Origin: an uncultured Lachnospiraceae bacterium | GTDB lineage: Bacteria; Bacillota; Clostridia; Lachnospirales; Lachnospiraceae | Direction: 5' to 3' | NCBI GenBank assembly: GCA_902797785.1 | Contig: CADBUD010000181.1 | Coordinates: 1-12,221, forward strand | DNA: 12,221 bases | Shown here: in pieces, positions 1 to 6,560 of the stretch | Layout: each line of letters starts with the position of its first letter | Numbering within the stretch: position 1 is the stretch's first letter | Translations under genes and position numbers: made by a program | The notes under the pieces: generated by a model | Database searches by the model: none | Told to the model about the DNA's origin: nothing | The model's input: only the letters and a program-made list of their open reading frames with translations

Positions 1-120
1 GTCACAAGGTGCTTCACACCTTGTGACCTTTGCACAAAAATTTGCGTGGACAAGCTCGCTTGTCCCTCCAAATCTTCGTGCAAAGTGCACATGCGATTTC
101 ATCGCATGGCACTTTTGACC
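1..120. repeat. Triple-hairpin intergenic element (left edge possibly cut by window)
   Basis: Three inverted repeats lie end to end with almost no spacer. Hairpin 1 is a perfect 11-bp stem at 1-11/17-27 (GTCACAAGGTG / CACCTTGTGAC) with loop CTTCA. Hairpin 2 is a long imperfect stem. Its outer arms are 28-35/78-85 (CTTTGCAC / GTGCAAAG), its middle arms 40-44/69-73, and its inner arms 48-54/59-65 (GGACAAG / CTTGTCC). Hairpin 3 has arms 82-88/109-115 (AAAGTGC / GCACTTT) and 91-97/101-107 (ATGCGAT / ATCGCAT) with loop TTC. The right end reads TTTTGACC and the first hairpin begins GTCA, so GGTCA-type ends are possible. No reading frame is seen. It resembles the multi-hairpin dispersed repeats found between genes in many bacteria. 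Whether it is repeated in this genome, or is a structured RNA, cannot be told from one copy. Confidence 0.6.
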
Positions 121-141
121 CCGACATCATGATATTATACT
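115..141 (+). promoter_or_regulatory. Possible sigma-A promoter at the right end of the hairpin element
   Basis: TTGACC (115-120) and TATACT (136-141) each match the sigma-A consensus at 5 of 6 positions, but the 15-nt spacer is short. The -35 would come from the last bases of the hairpin element. A start near 148 would leave a leader of only about 15 nt containing the AAAGGAAA ribosome binding site. This is a weak candidate for the hydrolase gene at 163. Confidence 0.3.
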
Positions 142-162
142 CGTTAACGAAAGGAAATCTCT

Positions 163-855
163 ATGTTAAAAGCAAAAAAGCTCTTTTTACAAACATCCTA
201 TGAACCCCTTCCCGAGGTTTTTGAATATCTTGCGTCACAAGATGGCATCCGCATGGAAGAGCGGGAAGATCTTATTCTTTTTTATCCAAAAATTTCAAAT
301 GGGACAGGGGTAATTTTTTATCCGGGCGCCAAAGTCGTCTTCTCTTCTTATTCTCTTTTGATCGGTCCGCTGGCAAACGCCGGATATACAGTTTGCCTTC
401 TTCGCATGCCGGAGGATTTGGCGAACCGCGGCGTCAATCGTCCAGATGAGATTTTTCCCTTGTTTCCGGATCTTTCCCACTGGTTCCTTGGCGGTCACTC
501 TCTTGGAGGCAGTACCGCGGCCCGATATGTATCTGCGCATCTTTCGAACCGGGCGATTTGCGGTCTGTTCCTCCTAGGCTCGTATTCCATTCAGGATTTT
601 AGTCAGACAGAGCTTCCTATGCTTCTTGTCTACGGCGACTCCGACCAAATTGTAAAAAAAGAACGAATCTTTTTTTATCAGGATCGTTTTTCTCAGAATA
701 CCACACTGAAGGAAATCGTTGGTGGCAATCATTCTTTTTTTGGCTCCTATGGGAATCAGACCGGAGACGGACAAGCATCCATCGACCGCAGCCGGCAACA
801 GCAAGAGACCAGAGAGATCCTTCTCTCTTTTTTTCATACGGTTCTTTCCTGCTAA
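163..855 (+). CDS. Alpha/beta hydrolase (Abhydrolase_5 / dienelactone-hydrolase-like)
   Basis: The 230-residue protein is a probable cytoplasmic serine hydrolase; its substrate is unknown. An alpha/beta hydrolase fold is indicated by an early strand and oxyanion region (VIFYPGA, residues 50-56), a nucleophile elbow GHSLGG (111-116, Ser113), a strand-end acid in VYGDSD (157-161, Asp161 or Asp159), and a late histidine in GGNHSFFG (187-194, His190). The block after the histidine (GSYGNQTGDG) is typical of the Abhydrolase_5 type, where it often reads GDYGxQxGDG. There is no signal peptide or membrane segment. The ATG at 163 has AAAGGAAA eight bases upstream. The gene is followed after 88 bases by a SpoIIM-like gene on the same strand. 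Family assignment is firm; esterase, lipase or other hydrolase activity is not resolved. Confidence 0.85.
   Translation: MLKAKKLFLQTSYEPLPEVFEYLASQDGIRMEEREDLILFYPKISNGTGVIFYPGAKVVFSSYSLLIGPLANAGYTVCLLRMPEDLANRGVNRPDEIFPLFPDLSHWFLGGHSLGGSTAARYVSAHLSNRAICGLFLLGSYSIQDFSQTELPMLLVYGDSDQIVKKERIFFYQDRFSQNTTLKEIVGGNHSFFGSYGNQTGDGQASIDRSRQQQETREILLSFFHTVLSC
811..834 (+). terminator. Terminator-like hairpin inside the 3' end of the hydrolase gene
   Basis: AGAGAGA (811-817) pairs with TCTCTCT (822-828) around loop TCCT. The second arm runs straight into a further six Ts (829-834). The form is that of an intrinsic terminator, but the stem has only 3 GC pairs of 7. It lies about 20 bases before the stop codon, so termination here would give a stop-less message. 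It may be weak or only a consequence of the codons used. Confidence 0.25.
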
Positions 856-874
856 CGGTCAATAAACGCATATC

Positions 875-937
875 TCTCCTGTTCTTCACATATACTGTAC
901 GGTAAACCGTAGAAAACAGGTCAAACAGAACAGGAGA
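875..937 (+). promoter_or_regulatory. Nested inverted repeat that could mask the ribosome binding site of the SpoIIM-like gene
   Basis: A perfect 11-bp inverted repeat, TCTCCTGTTCT (875-885) and AGAACAGGAGA (927-937), encloses a smaller stem TACGG/CCGTA (898-902/907-911, loop TAAA) flanked by CTG/CAG (895-897/917-919). The right outer arm contains the AGGAG (932-936) that serves the ATG at 944. In a transcript reading through from the hydrolase gene the ribosome binding site would therefore be paired. The inner palindrome could instead be a protein-binding operator. TATACT (891-896) looks like a -10 box but no acceptable -35 is present. If transcription did start there, the left arm would be absent. 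Confidence 0.5.
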
Positions 938-943
938 TTTTTC

Positions 944-1543
944 ATGAGCAAGCGACGATCCCATCCTTTCCGACAACTGATAACCATTTCTTTTTCCAAA
1001 AAACTCCTCCTTTTTTTTGGATTCAGCTTCCTTCTTGGGATTCTCCTGTTCCATTTGATCGGTCGAAGATATTTAAATGATTTTATTTTTTTCAGCGATA
1101 TTGCCTTGTCTCACTTTAAGGAAATATCCCTTCCCTTTACTTCCCTCTTTCCCTATCTTCTTAAGCTTCGTATGTCGATGCTTCTGGTTTTGCTTTTTCT
1201 TGGATGCACCAGGCTAAAGCATTTTTTCTATGCCCTTTTTGCCGGCTGGTTCGGATTTTCTTATGGATTTCTTTCCTCCTTTTGCTGTTTTAAATTCAGC
1301 CTGGTCGGTTCTCTTTTGTTTTTTGGCATGCTGCTGCCCCACGTTCCCTTCTACTTTTTTTCCTTTGCTCTTCTTTCCTGTTGGTTTCATGAGAAAAAAA
1401 AGAGCATCGCTTCCCATTCGATTGGAATCCTTTTTCTCCTGCCGGCTGTGCTTTCTTTTTTCTTTGTTCTTGTGGGCTGTCTGTTGGAAAGCACGGCTTC
1501 TCCTCTCCTGTTAAAAAAGCTCCTAGAACTTCTCTCCATTTGA
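944..1543 (+). CDS. SpoIIM-like multi-pass membrane protein
   Basis: The 199-residue protein is extremely hydrophobic and rich in Phe and Leu. Likely membrane segments lie at about 20-40, 77-92, 93-114, 118-146 and 160-182, with a basic N-terminus (MSKRR). The pattern GWFGFSYG (101-108) followed by a Gly-rich helix and LPH (131-133) at the start of the next helix fits the SpoIIM (stage II sporulation protein M) family. So do the length of about 200 residues and the five-helix plan. In Bacillus, SpoIIM belongs to the SpoIIDMP complex that drives engulfment and septal peptidoglycan removal. That role here is inferred from family only. The ATG at 944 is chosen because AGGAG lies 7 bases upstream. 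The message may be controlled by a stem that pairs this ribosome binding site. Overall similarity is loose, so another small integral membrane protein is possible. Confidence 0.6.
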   Translation: MSKRRSHPFRQLITISFSKKLLLFFGFSFLLGILLFHLIGRRYLNDFIFFSDIALSHFKEISLPFTSLFPYLLKLRMSMLLVLLFLGCTRLKHFFYALFAGWFGFSYGFLSSFCCFKFSLVGSLLFFGMLLPHVPFYFFSFALLSCWFHEKKKSIASHSIGILFLLPAVLSFFFVLVGCLLESTASPLLLKKLLELLSI

Positions 1544-1567
1544 CAAATCCTTAAAAATGCGTAAAAT
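1540..1567 (+). promoter_or_regulatory. Sigma-A-type promoter for the YprB-like gene
   Basis: A perfect TTGACA (1540-1545) and TAAAAT (1562-1567, 5 of 6) are separated by 16 bases. The -35 box contains the TGA stop codon of the SpoIIM-like gene (1541-1543). Initiation near 1574 would give a leader of about 100 nt before the ATG at 1673. This leader contains the repeated pairing motif described separately. Confidence 0.65.
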
Positions 1568-1590
1568 AAAATAAGCGCATGGAATATACT

Positions 1591-1675
1591 CATGAACGAA
1601 ATGGCCTGCCGTTTTGTTCATGCATTTTCCATAATTAACGTAACACAATACAATCAAGGTGAGGTTTCGTTCATG
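1591..1675 (+). promoter_or_regulatory. Leader with one 5' arm and two competing 3' partners, one covering the start codon
   Basis: CATGAACGAAA (1591-1601) is complementary to TTTTGTTCATG (1612-1622) with a single G-U pair, giving a hairpin with a 10-nt loop. It is perfectly complementary over 11 bases to TTTCGTTCATG (1665-1675), which ends in the ATG start codon of the YprB-like gene. The two right arms are a direct repeat of 12 bases with one mismatch (GTTTTGTTCATG / GTTTCGTTCATG). The pairings exclude each other: local pairing leaves the start free, while distal pairing closes the start codon and abuts the AAGGTGAGG site (1656-1664). The complementarity is visible in the sequence; a regulatory role is inference. 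Confidence 0.5.
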
Positions 1676-2761
1676 TTGACAAAAACAAATGAAGTTGTTC
1701 TTTCTCCTTCTTTTTCCATCAGTGATTTTACATACCAGCATCAAACGATCTTTTTTGATATCGAAACCACAGGTCTCTCTGCTTCTGTTTCCCAGATTTA
1801 CCTCATTGGATGTGGTTTTTTTCAGGATGGCAGCTGGCAGATTCGTCAATGGTTCGCAAAAGATATCGCGGAAGAAAAAAAAATCCTGAAGGAGTTTTTG
1901 AAATTTATCCGTCCTTATTTTATCGGAATCACGTATCACGGGCTAGGATTTGATCTGCCTTTTCTCAAAAAGCGCTGTCAGTTTCATCAACTGTATTGTC
2001 CGATCGACCGTCTTCAGATGATTGATATTTATAAGAAGATTTCTCCCTATCGCCAAATTTTCCATCTGCCAAGCCTGAAGCAGAAAGATATCGAAGTCTT
2101 CTTAGATGTGCCCCGGACGGATTCCTGCTCCGGAAAGAAACTGATTTCTCTTTATCAGAGCTATCTAGCCTCCAAAGAAGATGCGGTTCTGGCACGGCTG
2201 CTTACACATAATTTTGAAGATATCAAAAATATGATTTTGATCCTTCCCATTCTTTCTTATGAGAAAATATTCCATGGACAATGGATCTTTTCAGATTTCT
2301 ATATTGATACCTATCAAGACCTTAAGGGAGAAATAAAGGAAGAAGCGATCCTGACACTCAAGCTTTTAACTCCGCTTCCCAAACGCCTTTCTCACTCCTT
2401 CGGTGAGTTTTATTTTCAGGGTGAAGGAGACAACCTAAAGCTTCGCATTCCTGTTTATGATGGGGAACTAAAATATTTTATTTCAGATTATAAAAACTAT
2501 TATTATCTTCCCGGAGAAGACACTGCCATTCATAAAAGTGTCGCTTTCTATGTGGATAAGAACTTTCGTACCCAAGCAAGGGCTGCGACCTGTTACAGTA
2601 AGAAAAACGGGAGATTTCTTCCTCAGAAAAAACAGATCATAACACCTTATTTTAAGCTCAATTACAAGGATAAGACCACCTACTTCGAATGCACCGGAAA
2701 GATTTTGCAAAATGAGTCCCTGATTCGAAAATACATTTCTCATATTTTGACCTGCTTATAA
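1673..2761 (+). CDS. YprB-type ribonuclease H-like / DEDD 3'-5' exonuclease domain protein
   Basis: The 362-residue protein carries an N-terminal RNase H-like exonuclease domain of the YprB (RNase_H_2) type. Visible motifs are FFDIETTGLS (27-36, Asp29 and Glu31), TYHGLGFDLPFLKKR (87-101, Asp94), IDIYKK (117-122), and THNFEDIKNM (178-187, Asp183). Together these supply the acidic residues for two-metal catalysis. Most family members have Asn where this protein has His89 (TYNG is usual). After about residue 195 there is a roughly 165-residue tail without a recognised motif, rich in beta-type stretches and Tyr. The start at 1673 is preferred over an in-frame ATG at 1592 because AAGGTGAGG lies 8 bases upstream; the earlier ATG lacks a good site and lies in the structured leader. 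The protein probably acts in nucleic acid processing in the cytoplasm; the substrate is unknown. Confidence 0.8.
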   Translation: MLTKTNEVVLSPSFSISDFTYQHQTIFFDIETTGLSASVSQIYLIGCGFFQDGSWQIRQWFAKDIAEEKKILKEFLKFIRPYFIGITYHGLGFDLPFLKKRCQFHQLYCPIDRLQMIDIYKKISPYRQIFHLPSLKQKDIEVFLDVPRTDSCSGKKLISLYQSYLASKEDAVLARLLTHNFEDIKNMILILPILSYEKIFHGQWIFSDFYIDTYQDLKGEIKEEAILTLKLLTPLPKRLSHSFGEFYFQGEGDNLKLRIPVYDGELKYFISDYKNYYYLPGEDTAIHKSVAFYVDKNFRTQARAATCYSKKNGRFLPQKKQIITPYFKLNYKDKTTYFECTGKILQNESLIRKYISHILTCL

Positions 2762-2777
2762 AACGTAAAACAAACAA

Positions 2778-2809
2778 GGGAGGTTCCTGCGTCACGCCAG
2801 AAACCTCTC
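2778..2809. terminator. Intrinsic terminator between converging genes
   Basis: GGGAGGTTCCTG and CAGAAACCTCTC form a stem of about 12 pairs with one mismatch and one G-U pair, closing over CGTCACGC. On the minus strand it is followed by TTGTTTGTTTT, a good T-rich tail for the gene ending at 2813. On the plus strand the tail (TTATCATTTTG) is poorer but may still serve the YprB-like gene ending at 2761. Confidence 0.75.
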
Positions 2810-2812
2810 TTA

Positions 2813-3928
2813 TCATTTTGTACGATGATAAATTTTTTGAACCACCTGACTCTTCTTTCCATCTTCGTTTACGACAATCGCCGAAAACACGGTAGTTCCC
2901 AGTGGCATTTCGATATTTCCATCATAAGGGATCGAATCCTCGGTCGGTGTGCTGCCATCCAAGGTATAATAGGCCTGCATCCCCTCCTCCAGCACCAGGA
3001 AAATGGAAACCCCATTTTCATAATCCCCGCTTTCCGGAAAAACCTTCGGCTTATTTGGAATCGTAGAAACAACAGTAAATACACCGGATATTTCTTTTCC
3101 AAAAACACCAAATTCGTTTTGACAGACAGCTCTTACCAGAGTACGTCCCTTTTCCAGCAAAATCTCGCCCCGATATTTCCTGCTGCCTATCCCGGGCCGG
3201 CTCCCATCCAGGGTATAATAAATCGTCCCTCCATTTGTTGCTGTCAGCTTGAGATTGAGCTGGTTCTCGTAGACCTTTTCTTTTTGTACAAAAGACAGCT
3301 CAGAATACTGATATTTGGAAAACTTCTCCTTTAACCAGGACTCCTTTGTATTTTCCAAAAAACGGGCAAGCTCCTCATACTTTTCCCTTTTTTCATAGAT
3401 TCTTAACAGTTCCTCACTGCGTTTTTCTTTTTCTGCAGCAGACAATTCCGAAAATGCCAGCTCCGCCTCTTCATATCGATTCATCTCACAAAGAATCTTT
3501 TCTTTGTAAATCCGGGCACTAATATTATCCGGGTTTAAAAAACTGGCACGAATCACATATTTTAGAGCTCTTCTATAATCCTTTTCCTGAACCATCTGAA
3601 TCGTCTTCTGATAATTATAAGAAAATGAATGCTTATTTTGATATCGTGAAACAGCATTTCCCAAGAACATGCCAAGAAAAAAAACAAACACGGAAAGGAA
3701 TGCCAATGGCTTTTTTCTCTTTTTCAGGAGATTCCAAACCTGCTCTTCCTCGATGAGGTTCTCTTTTTTTTCCTCTTCTTTGTGGATTGGTCGAATGTTT
3801 TCCTTGATATGATTCTCTAACCAATCATCCATCACATTGTAATCACTGACCAGAAAGGTTTCTTTTCCGCAGTGCGGGCAGAACATTTTCCCCTCCGGTA
3901 TGATCGTACTGCAATCTTTACACTTCAT
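2813..3928 (-). CDS. Zinc-ribbon, single-TM protein with TPR-like region and two chitobiase/hexosaminidase C-terminal-type domains
   Basis: The 371-residue protein has no assigned function that I recognise. The N-terminus is a zinc ribbon with Cys3, Cys6, Cys17 and Cys20 (CKDC...CPHC). A charged segment (40-72, ending KKRKK) leads into one membrane helix at about 74-93. Next come helical repeats at about 104-200 that look TPR-like (DYRRALKYVIRASFLNPDN is typical). The C-terminal part has two copies of a beta domain marked by YYTLDGS (237-243 and 320-326), characteristic of CHB_HEX_C_1/Fn3-associated domains. Positive-inside reasoning puts the ribbon in the cytoplasm and the beta domains outside. 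Its ATG lies 11 bases inside the ftsK gene end, with GGAGGG (3934-3939) as binding site, so translation is probably coupled to FtsK. A link to the division septum is inference from this overlap. Confidence 0.8.
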   Translation of the reverse strand: MKCKDCSTIIPEGKMFCPHCGKETFLVSDYNVMDDWLENHIKENIRPIHKEEEKKENLIEEEQVWNLLKKRKKPLAFLSVFVFFLGMFLGNAVSRYQNKHSFSYNYQKTIQMVQEKDYRRALKYVIRASFLNPDNISARIYKEKILCEMNRYEEAELAFSELSAAEKEKRSEELLRIYEKREKYEELARFLENTKESWLKEKFSKYQYSELSFVQKEKVYENQLNLKLTATNGGTIYYTLDGSRPGIGSRKYRGEILLEKGRTLVRAVCQNEFGVFGKEISGVFTVVSTIPNKPKVFPESGDYENGVSIFLVLEEGMQAYYTLDGSTPTEDSIPYDGNIEMPLGTTVFSAIVVNEDGKKSQVVQKIYHRTK

Positions 3929-6533
3929 TCTTTCCCTCCAAAGACTGCTCCAGTTCTTCCATCGTCATCATGACTTTTCTAGGTTTCGTGCCCTCTGCCT
4001 CTCCAACAATCCCTGCCTCGGCCAGTTGATCCATCAATCTGGCCGCCCGGTTAAATCCGATTCGGAAGACACGCTGCAGCATTCCAATCGTCGCATTTTC
4101 TTTTTCTACCACAAATCTCGCTGCATCTTCAAAATACTCATCCCTGTCATCCATCGGCTCTGCGCCGGAAGCTCCTCCACTGCTGCTGCCAATGCTCGCT
4201 GCTTCCATATTGAGATGACCTTCGATTTCTTCATCATATACCGCTTTTCCATGGCTGTCAAGAATATATTGGACGACATCGGAAACCTCCTGTTCAGAAA
4301 CAAATGCTCCCTGAAGCCGATCCGGATGCTGATAACCCTGAGGAAAGAACAGCATATCTCCTTTGCCCAAAAGCTTTTCTGCCCCATTGCTGTCCAAAAT
4401 TGTCCGGGAGTCTACATTCGAAGAAACGGAGAACGCGATCCTTGATGGCATATTGGCTTTGATCAGACCGGTAATGACATCGACAGATGGCCGCTGGGTC
4501 GCGATGATCAGGTGAATCCCGGCTGCTCTGGCAAGCTGCGTAAGACGACAGATGGCTTTTTCTACATCTCCTTTGGCGACCATCATCAAATCTGCCAGCT
4601 CATCCACTATGATCAAAATCTGAGGCAGTTTTTTCGGCCGTTGTTCGATTGGGATATCATCACCGAGCTGCTCGATTTTTTTATTATAAGAAACCAGGTT
4701 CTTGGCTCCATATTCCGAAAACAGGCGATAGCGCTCATCCATCTGCGCTACTCCCCAATTCAATGCTGCGGCTGCCTTTTGAGGATCGGTCACGACCGGT
4801 ACCATCAGATGCGGAATCCCATTATACACACTCAATTCCACGACCTTTGGATCGATCATGATCATTTTGACATCTTCCGGATGAGCCTTATATAAAATCC
4901 CCATGATCAAGACATTGATACAAACGGATTTTCCCGATCCGGTAGCTCCGGCAATCAACAGATGCGGCATCTTTGCAATATCCGATACGATGATTTTTCC
5001 TGCAATGTCTTTTCCTACAGCAAAGGCAAGATTCGATTTATGATTTTGAAATTCTTTGGATTCCAGAAGATCCCGCACCAGTACCGGGACATTCTTCTGG
5101 TTCGGTATTTCGATTCCAATGGCTGCCTTTCCCGGAATCGGGGCCTCGATTCGAATATCCTTCGCTGCCAGATTGAGCTGAATATCATCCGCCAGCCCCA
5201 AGATCCGGCTGACCTTCACTCCCATTTCCGGCTGAATTTCATATCGGGTGACCGATGGTCCACAGGTGACAGCGGATACCGTCACACGAACCCCAAAAGT
5301 CTCTAAGGTCTTTTTCAGCTTCATTGCTGTTTCCTGCAGATGCAGCTCGGAATCTCCCTGTGTTTTTCCTTGTCCCTGCTTTAACAGATCGAACGGTGGG
5401 AAAATGTAACCCTCCTTCTCCTGTATTCCAGGCTCTGAAACTGAAGTGCTTCTATGTATTCCGGCGCTTTCTGATGCATCAGATTCTCTTGACTGACGGT
5501 TATCCGGGCGACTCGTTATCGCCCCTCCCGGTCTGTTATCTGAATAACCGGCCTCCGCTCTTTCCCGGCTGCCATTTGAATAACCGGCCTCCGCTCTTTC
5601 CCGGCTGTCATTTGAATAACCGGCCTCCGCTCTTTCCCAGCTGTCATTTGGATAGCCAGACGCTGCTTCTTCCCATTCTGCTTCTTCATCCGCATAGAGA
5701 CGGTAAAGTCCTTCTGCCTCTTCCCGCTCCAGAGCTTCTGCTTCCTGACGTTCTATCTCTTCCATCGGCAGATGATCTTTTAATAAATCCGTATCATAGG
5801 AAATACCTGCTCCTCTTTCCCGCTCTGCCCGGATTTTTTTACGTTTTTTTTGTATCTCTTCCCTCTTTTTCTGTCGCTGCTCACGCTTAGCTTTTTGCTC
5901 CGCCTGCCGTTTTGGGCGATTCTCCCGATACTCTTTGGAACTTTCCCGTACAGCATCATAAGCTTTTCTTCCATTGTGCTCGAACAGCTCCAATAGAGAA
6001 TATCCTGTCATAAGAACAAAACAGACCACCAACAGCAGCAGCAGGATTACGACCGATCCGCCAACACCAAAGGGCTGCAGCAGCTTTAAGAGCAGATACC
6101 CCATACAGCCGCCATAGGCATGGTGCTCTCTGGAATATTTATATACCTCCAGGAAATTCAGCTCCATTTGATTTTTGGCAAAGACCTGTAAAAATCCGCT
6201 AAAAAAGAAAAAAAACAAAACCCCCGCAAGCACTCTGATAACTGCGATTTTGTTTTCTCTGTTCATATAACCAAATGAAATTCCTGCAAAGAGCAGAAAA
6301 GGAACGATATATTGAAGACACCCAAAGCATCCAAATAAAGCTCCAGTCAGGGCGTCTCCAATCTTTCCGCATAATCCAAAATTACCCAGCAGAAGAAAAA
6401 CGGACACTGCCAAGGTCACCCATACGATGATTTCATTTCTGACAGCATCTTGTCCGAGCTTCTCCTTTGCCGGTGAAATTTTTTTCTTTTTCACAAGCTC
6501 CGGTTTTTTTCCGGTACTCTTTTTCGTTTCCAT
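3918..6533 (-). CDS. ftsK: DNA translocase FtsK/SpoIIIE
   Basis: The 871-residue protein is an ATP-driven DNA pump acting at the division or sporulation septum. The N-terminal part (about 30-185) has four likely membrane helices. A long charged linker follows (about 190-375). The motor has Walker A GATGSGKS (529-536) and Walker B IIVDE (641-645), plus the conserved ATQRPSVDVITGLIKANMPSR stretch starting at 678. After an acidic, Gly/Ser-rich spacer, the C-terminal gamma winged helix (about 797-865, with FRIGFNRAARLMDQLAEAGIVG) would read KOPS/SRS-type sequences and contact the Xer site. The linker contains a 12-residue repeat (AEAGYSNxSRER). The ATG at 6533 has AGAGG nine bases upstream. The gene follows uppP by 27 bases and overlaps the next gene by 11. 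Whether vegetative FtsK or sporulation SpoIIIE duty dominates cannot be decided from sequence. Confidence 0.97.
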   Translation of the reverse strand: METKKSTGKKPELVKKKKISPAKEKLGQDAVRNEIIVWVTLAVSVFLLLGNFGLCGKIGDALTGALFGCFGCLQYIVPFLLFAGISFGYMNRENKIAVIRVLAGVLFFFFFSGFLQVFAKNQMELNFLEVYKYSREHHAYGGCMGYLLLKLLQPFGVGGSVVILLLLLVVCFVLMTGYSLLELFEHNGRKAYDAVRESSKEYRENRPKRQAEQKAKREQRQKKREEIQKKRKKIRAERERGAGISYDTDLLKDHLPMEEIERQEAEALEREEAEGLYRLYADEEAEWEEAASGYPNDSWERAEAGYSNDSRERAEAGYSNGSRERAEAGYSDNRPGGAITSRPDNRQSRESDASESAGIHRSTSVSEPGIQEKEGYIFPPFDLLKQGQGKTQGDSELHLQETAMKLKKTLETFGVRVTVSAVTCGPSVTRYEIQPEMGVKVSRILGLADDIQLNLAAKDIRIEAPIPGKAAIGIEIPNQKNVPVLVRDLLESKEFQNHKSNLAFAVGKDIAGKIIVSDIAKMPHLLIAGATGSGKSVCINVLIMGILYKAHPEDVKMIMIDPKVVELSVYNGIPHLMVPVVTDPQKAAAALNWGVAQMDERYRLFSEYGAKNLVSYNKKIEQLGDDIPIEQRPKKLPQILIIVDELADLMMVAKGDVEKAICRLTQLARAAGIHLIIATQRPSVDVITGLIKANMPSRIAFSVSSNVDSRTILDSNGAEKLLGKGDMLFFPQGYQHPDRLQGAFVSEQEVSDVVQYILDSHGKAVYDEEIEGHLNMEAASIGSSSGGASGAEPMDDRDEYFEDAARFVVEKENATIGMLQRVFRIGFNRAARLMDQLAEAGIVGEAEGTKPRKVMMTMEELEQSLEGKNEV
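5542..5649 (-). repeat. 36-bp tandem repeat, three copies, within the ftsK linker
   Basis: Three successive 36-bp units begin at 5542, 5578 and 5614 and are nearly identical. A degenerate unit follows from 5650. Each encodes 12 residues of the form AEAGYSNxSRER in the region linking the membrane domain to the motor. The period is a multiple of three, so gain or loss of a unit keeps the frame. Confidence 0.9.
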
Positions 6534-6560
6534 GTTCCCAAACCTCTTTTTAACTCAATC

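Noticed and set aside
617..1054. Minus-strand open frame of 145 codons
   Set aside because: It lies antisense to the hydrolase and SpoIIM-like genes, is rich in Lys/Arg/Ser from complement bias, has no domain, and runs across the intergenic stem.
1592..1672. N-terminal extension of the YprB-like protein from ATG 1592
   Set aside because: The 27 extra residues lack similarity to the family, have only a weak GGA upstream, and lie in the structured leader. ATG 1673 has AAGGTGAGG at ideal spacing.
5542..5649. Possible CRISPR-like repeats from 36-bp spacing
   Set aside because: Units are directly adjacent with no unique spacers and lie in frame within ftsK, so this is a coding tandem repeat.
5324..5890. 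Plus-strand open frame of 188 codons opposite the ftsK linker
   Set aside because: It is a mirror of the 36-bp repeat, with repeated NNRPPLFPGCH units and Pro/Leu bias; no binding site and no family.
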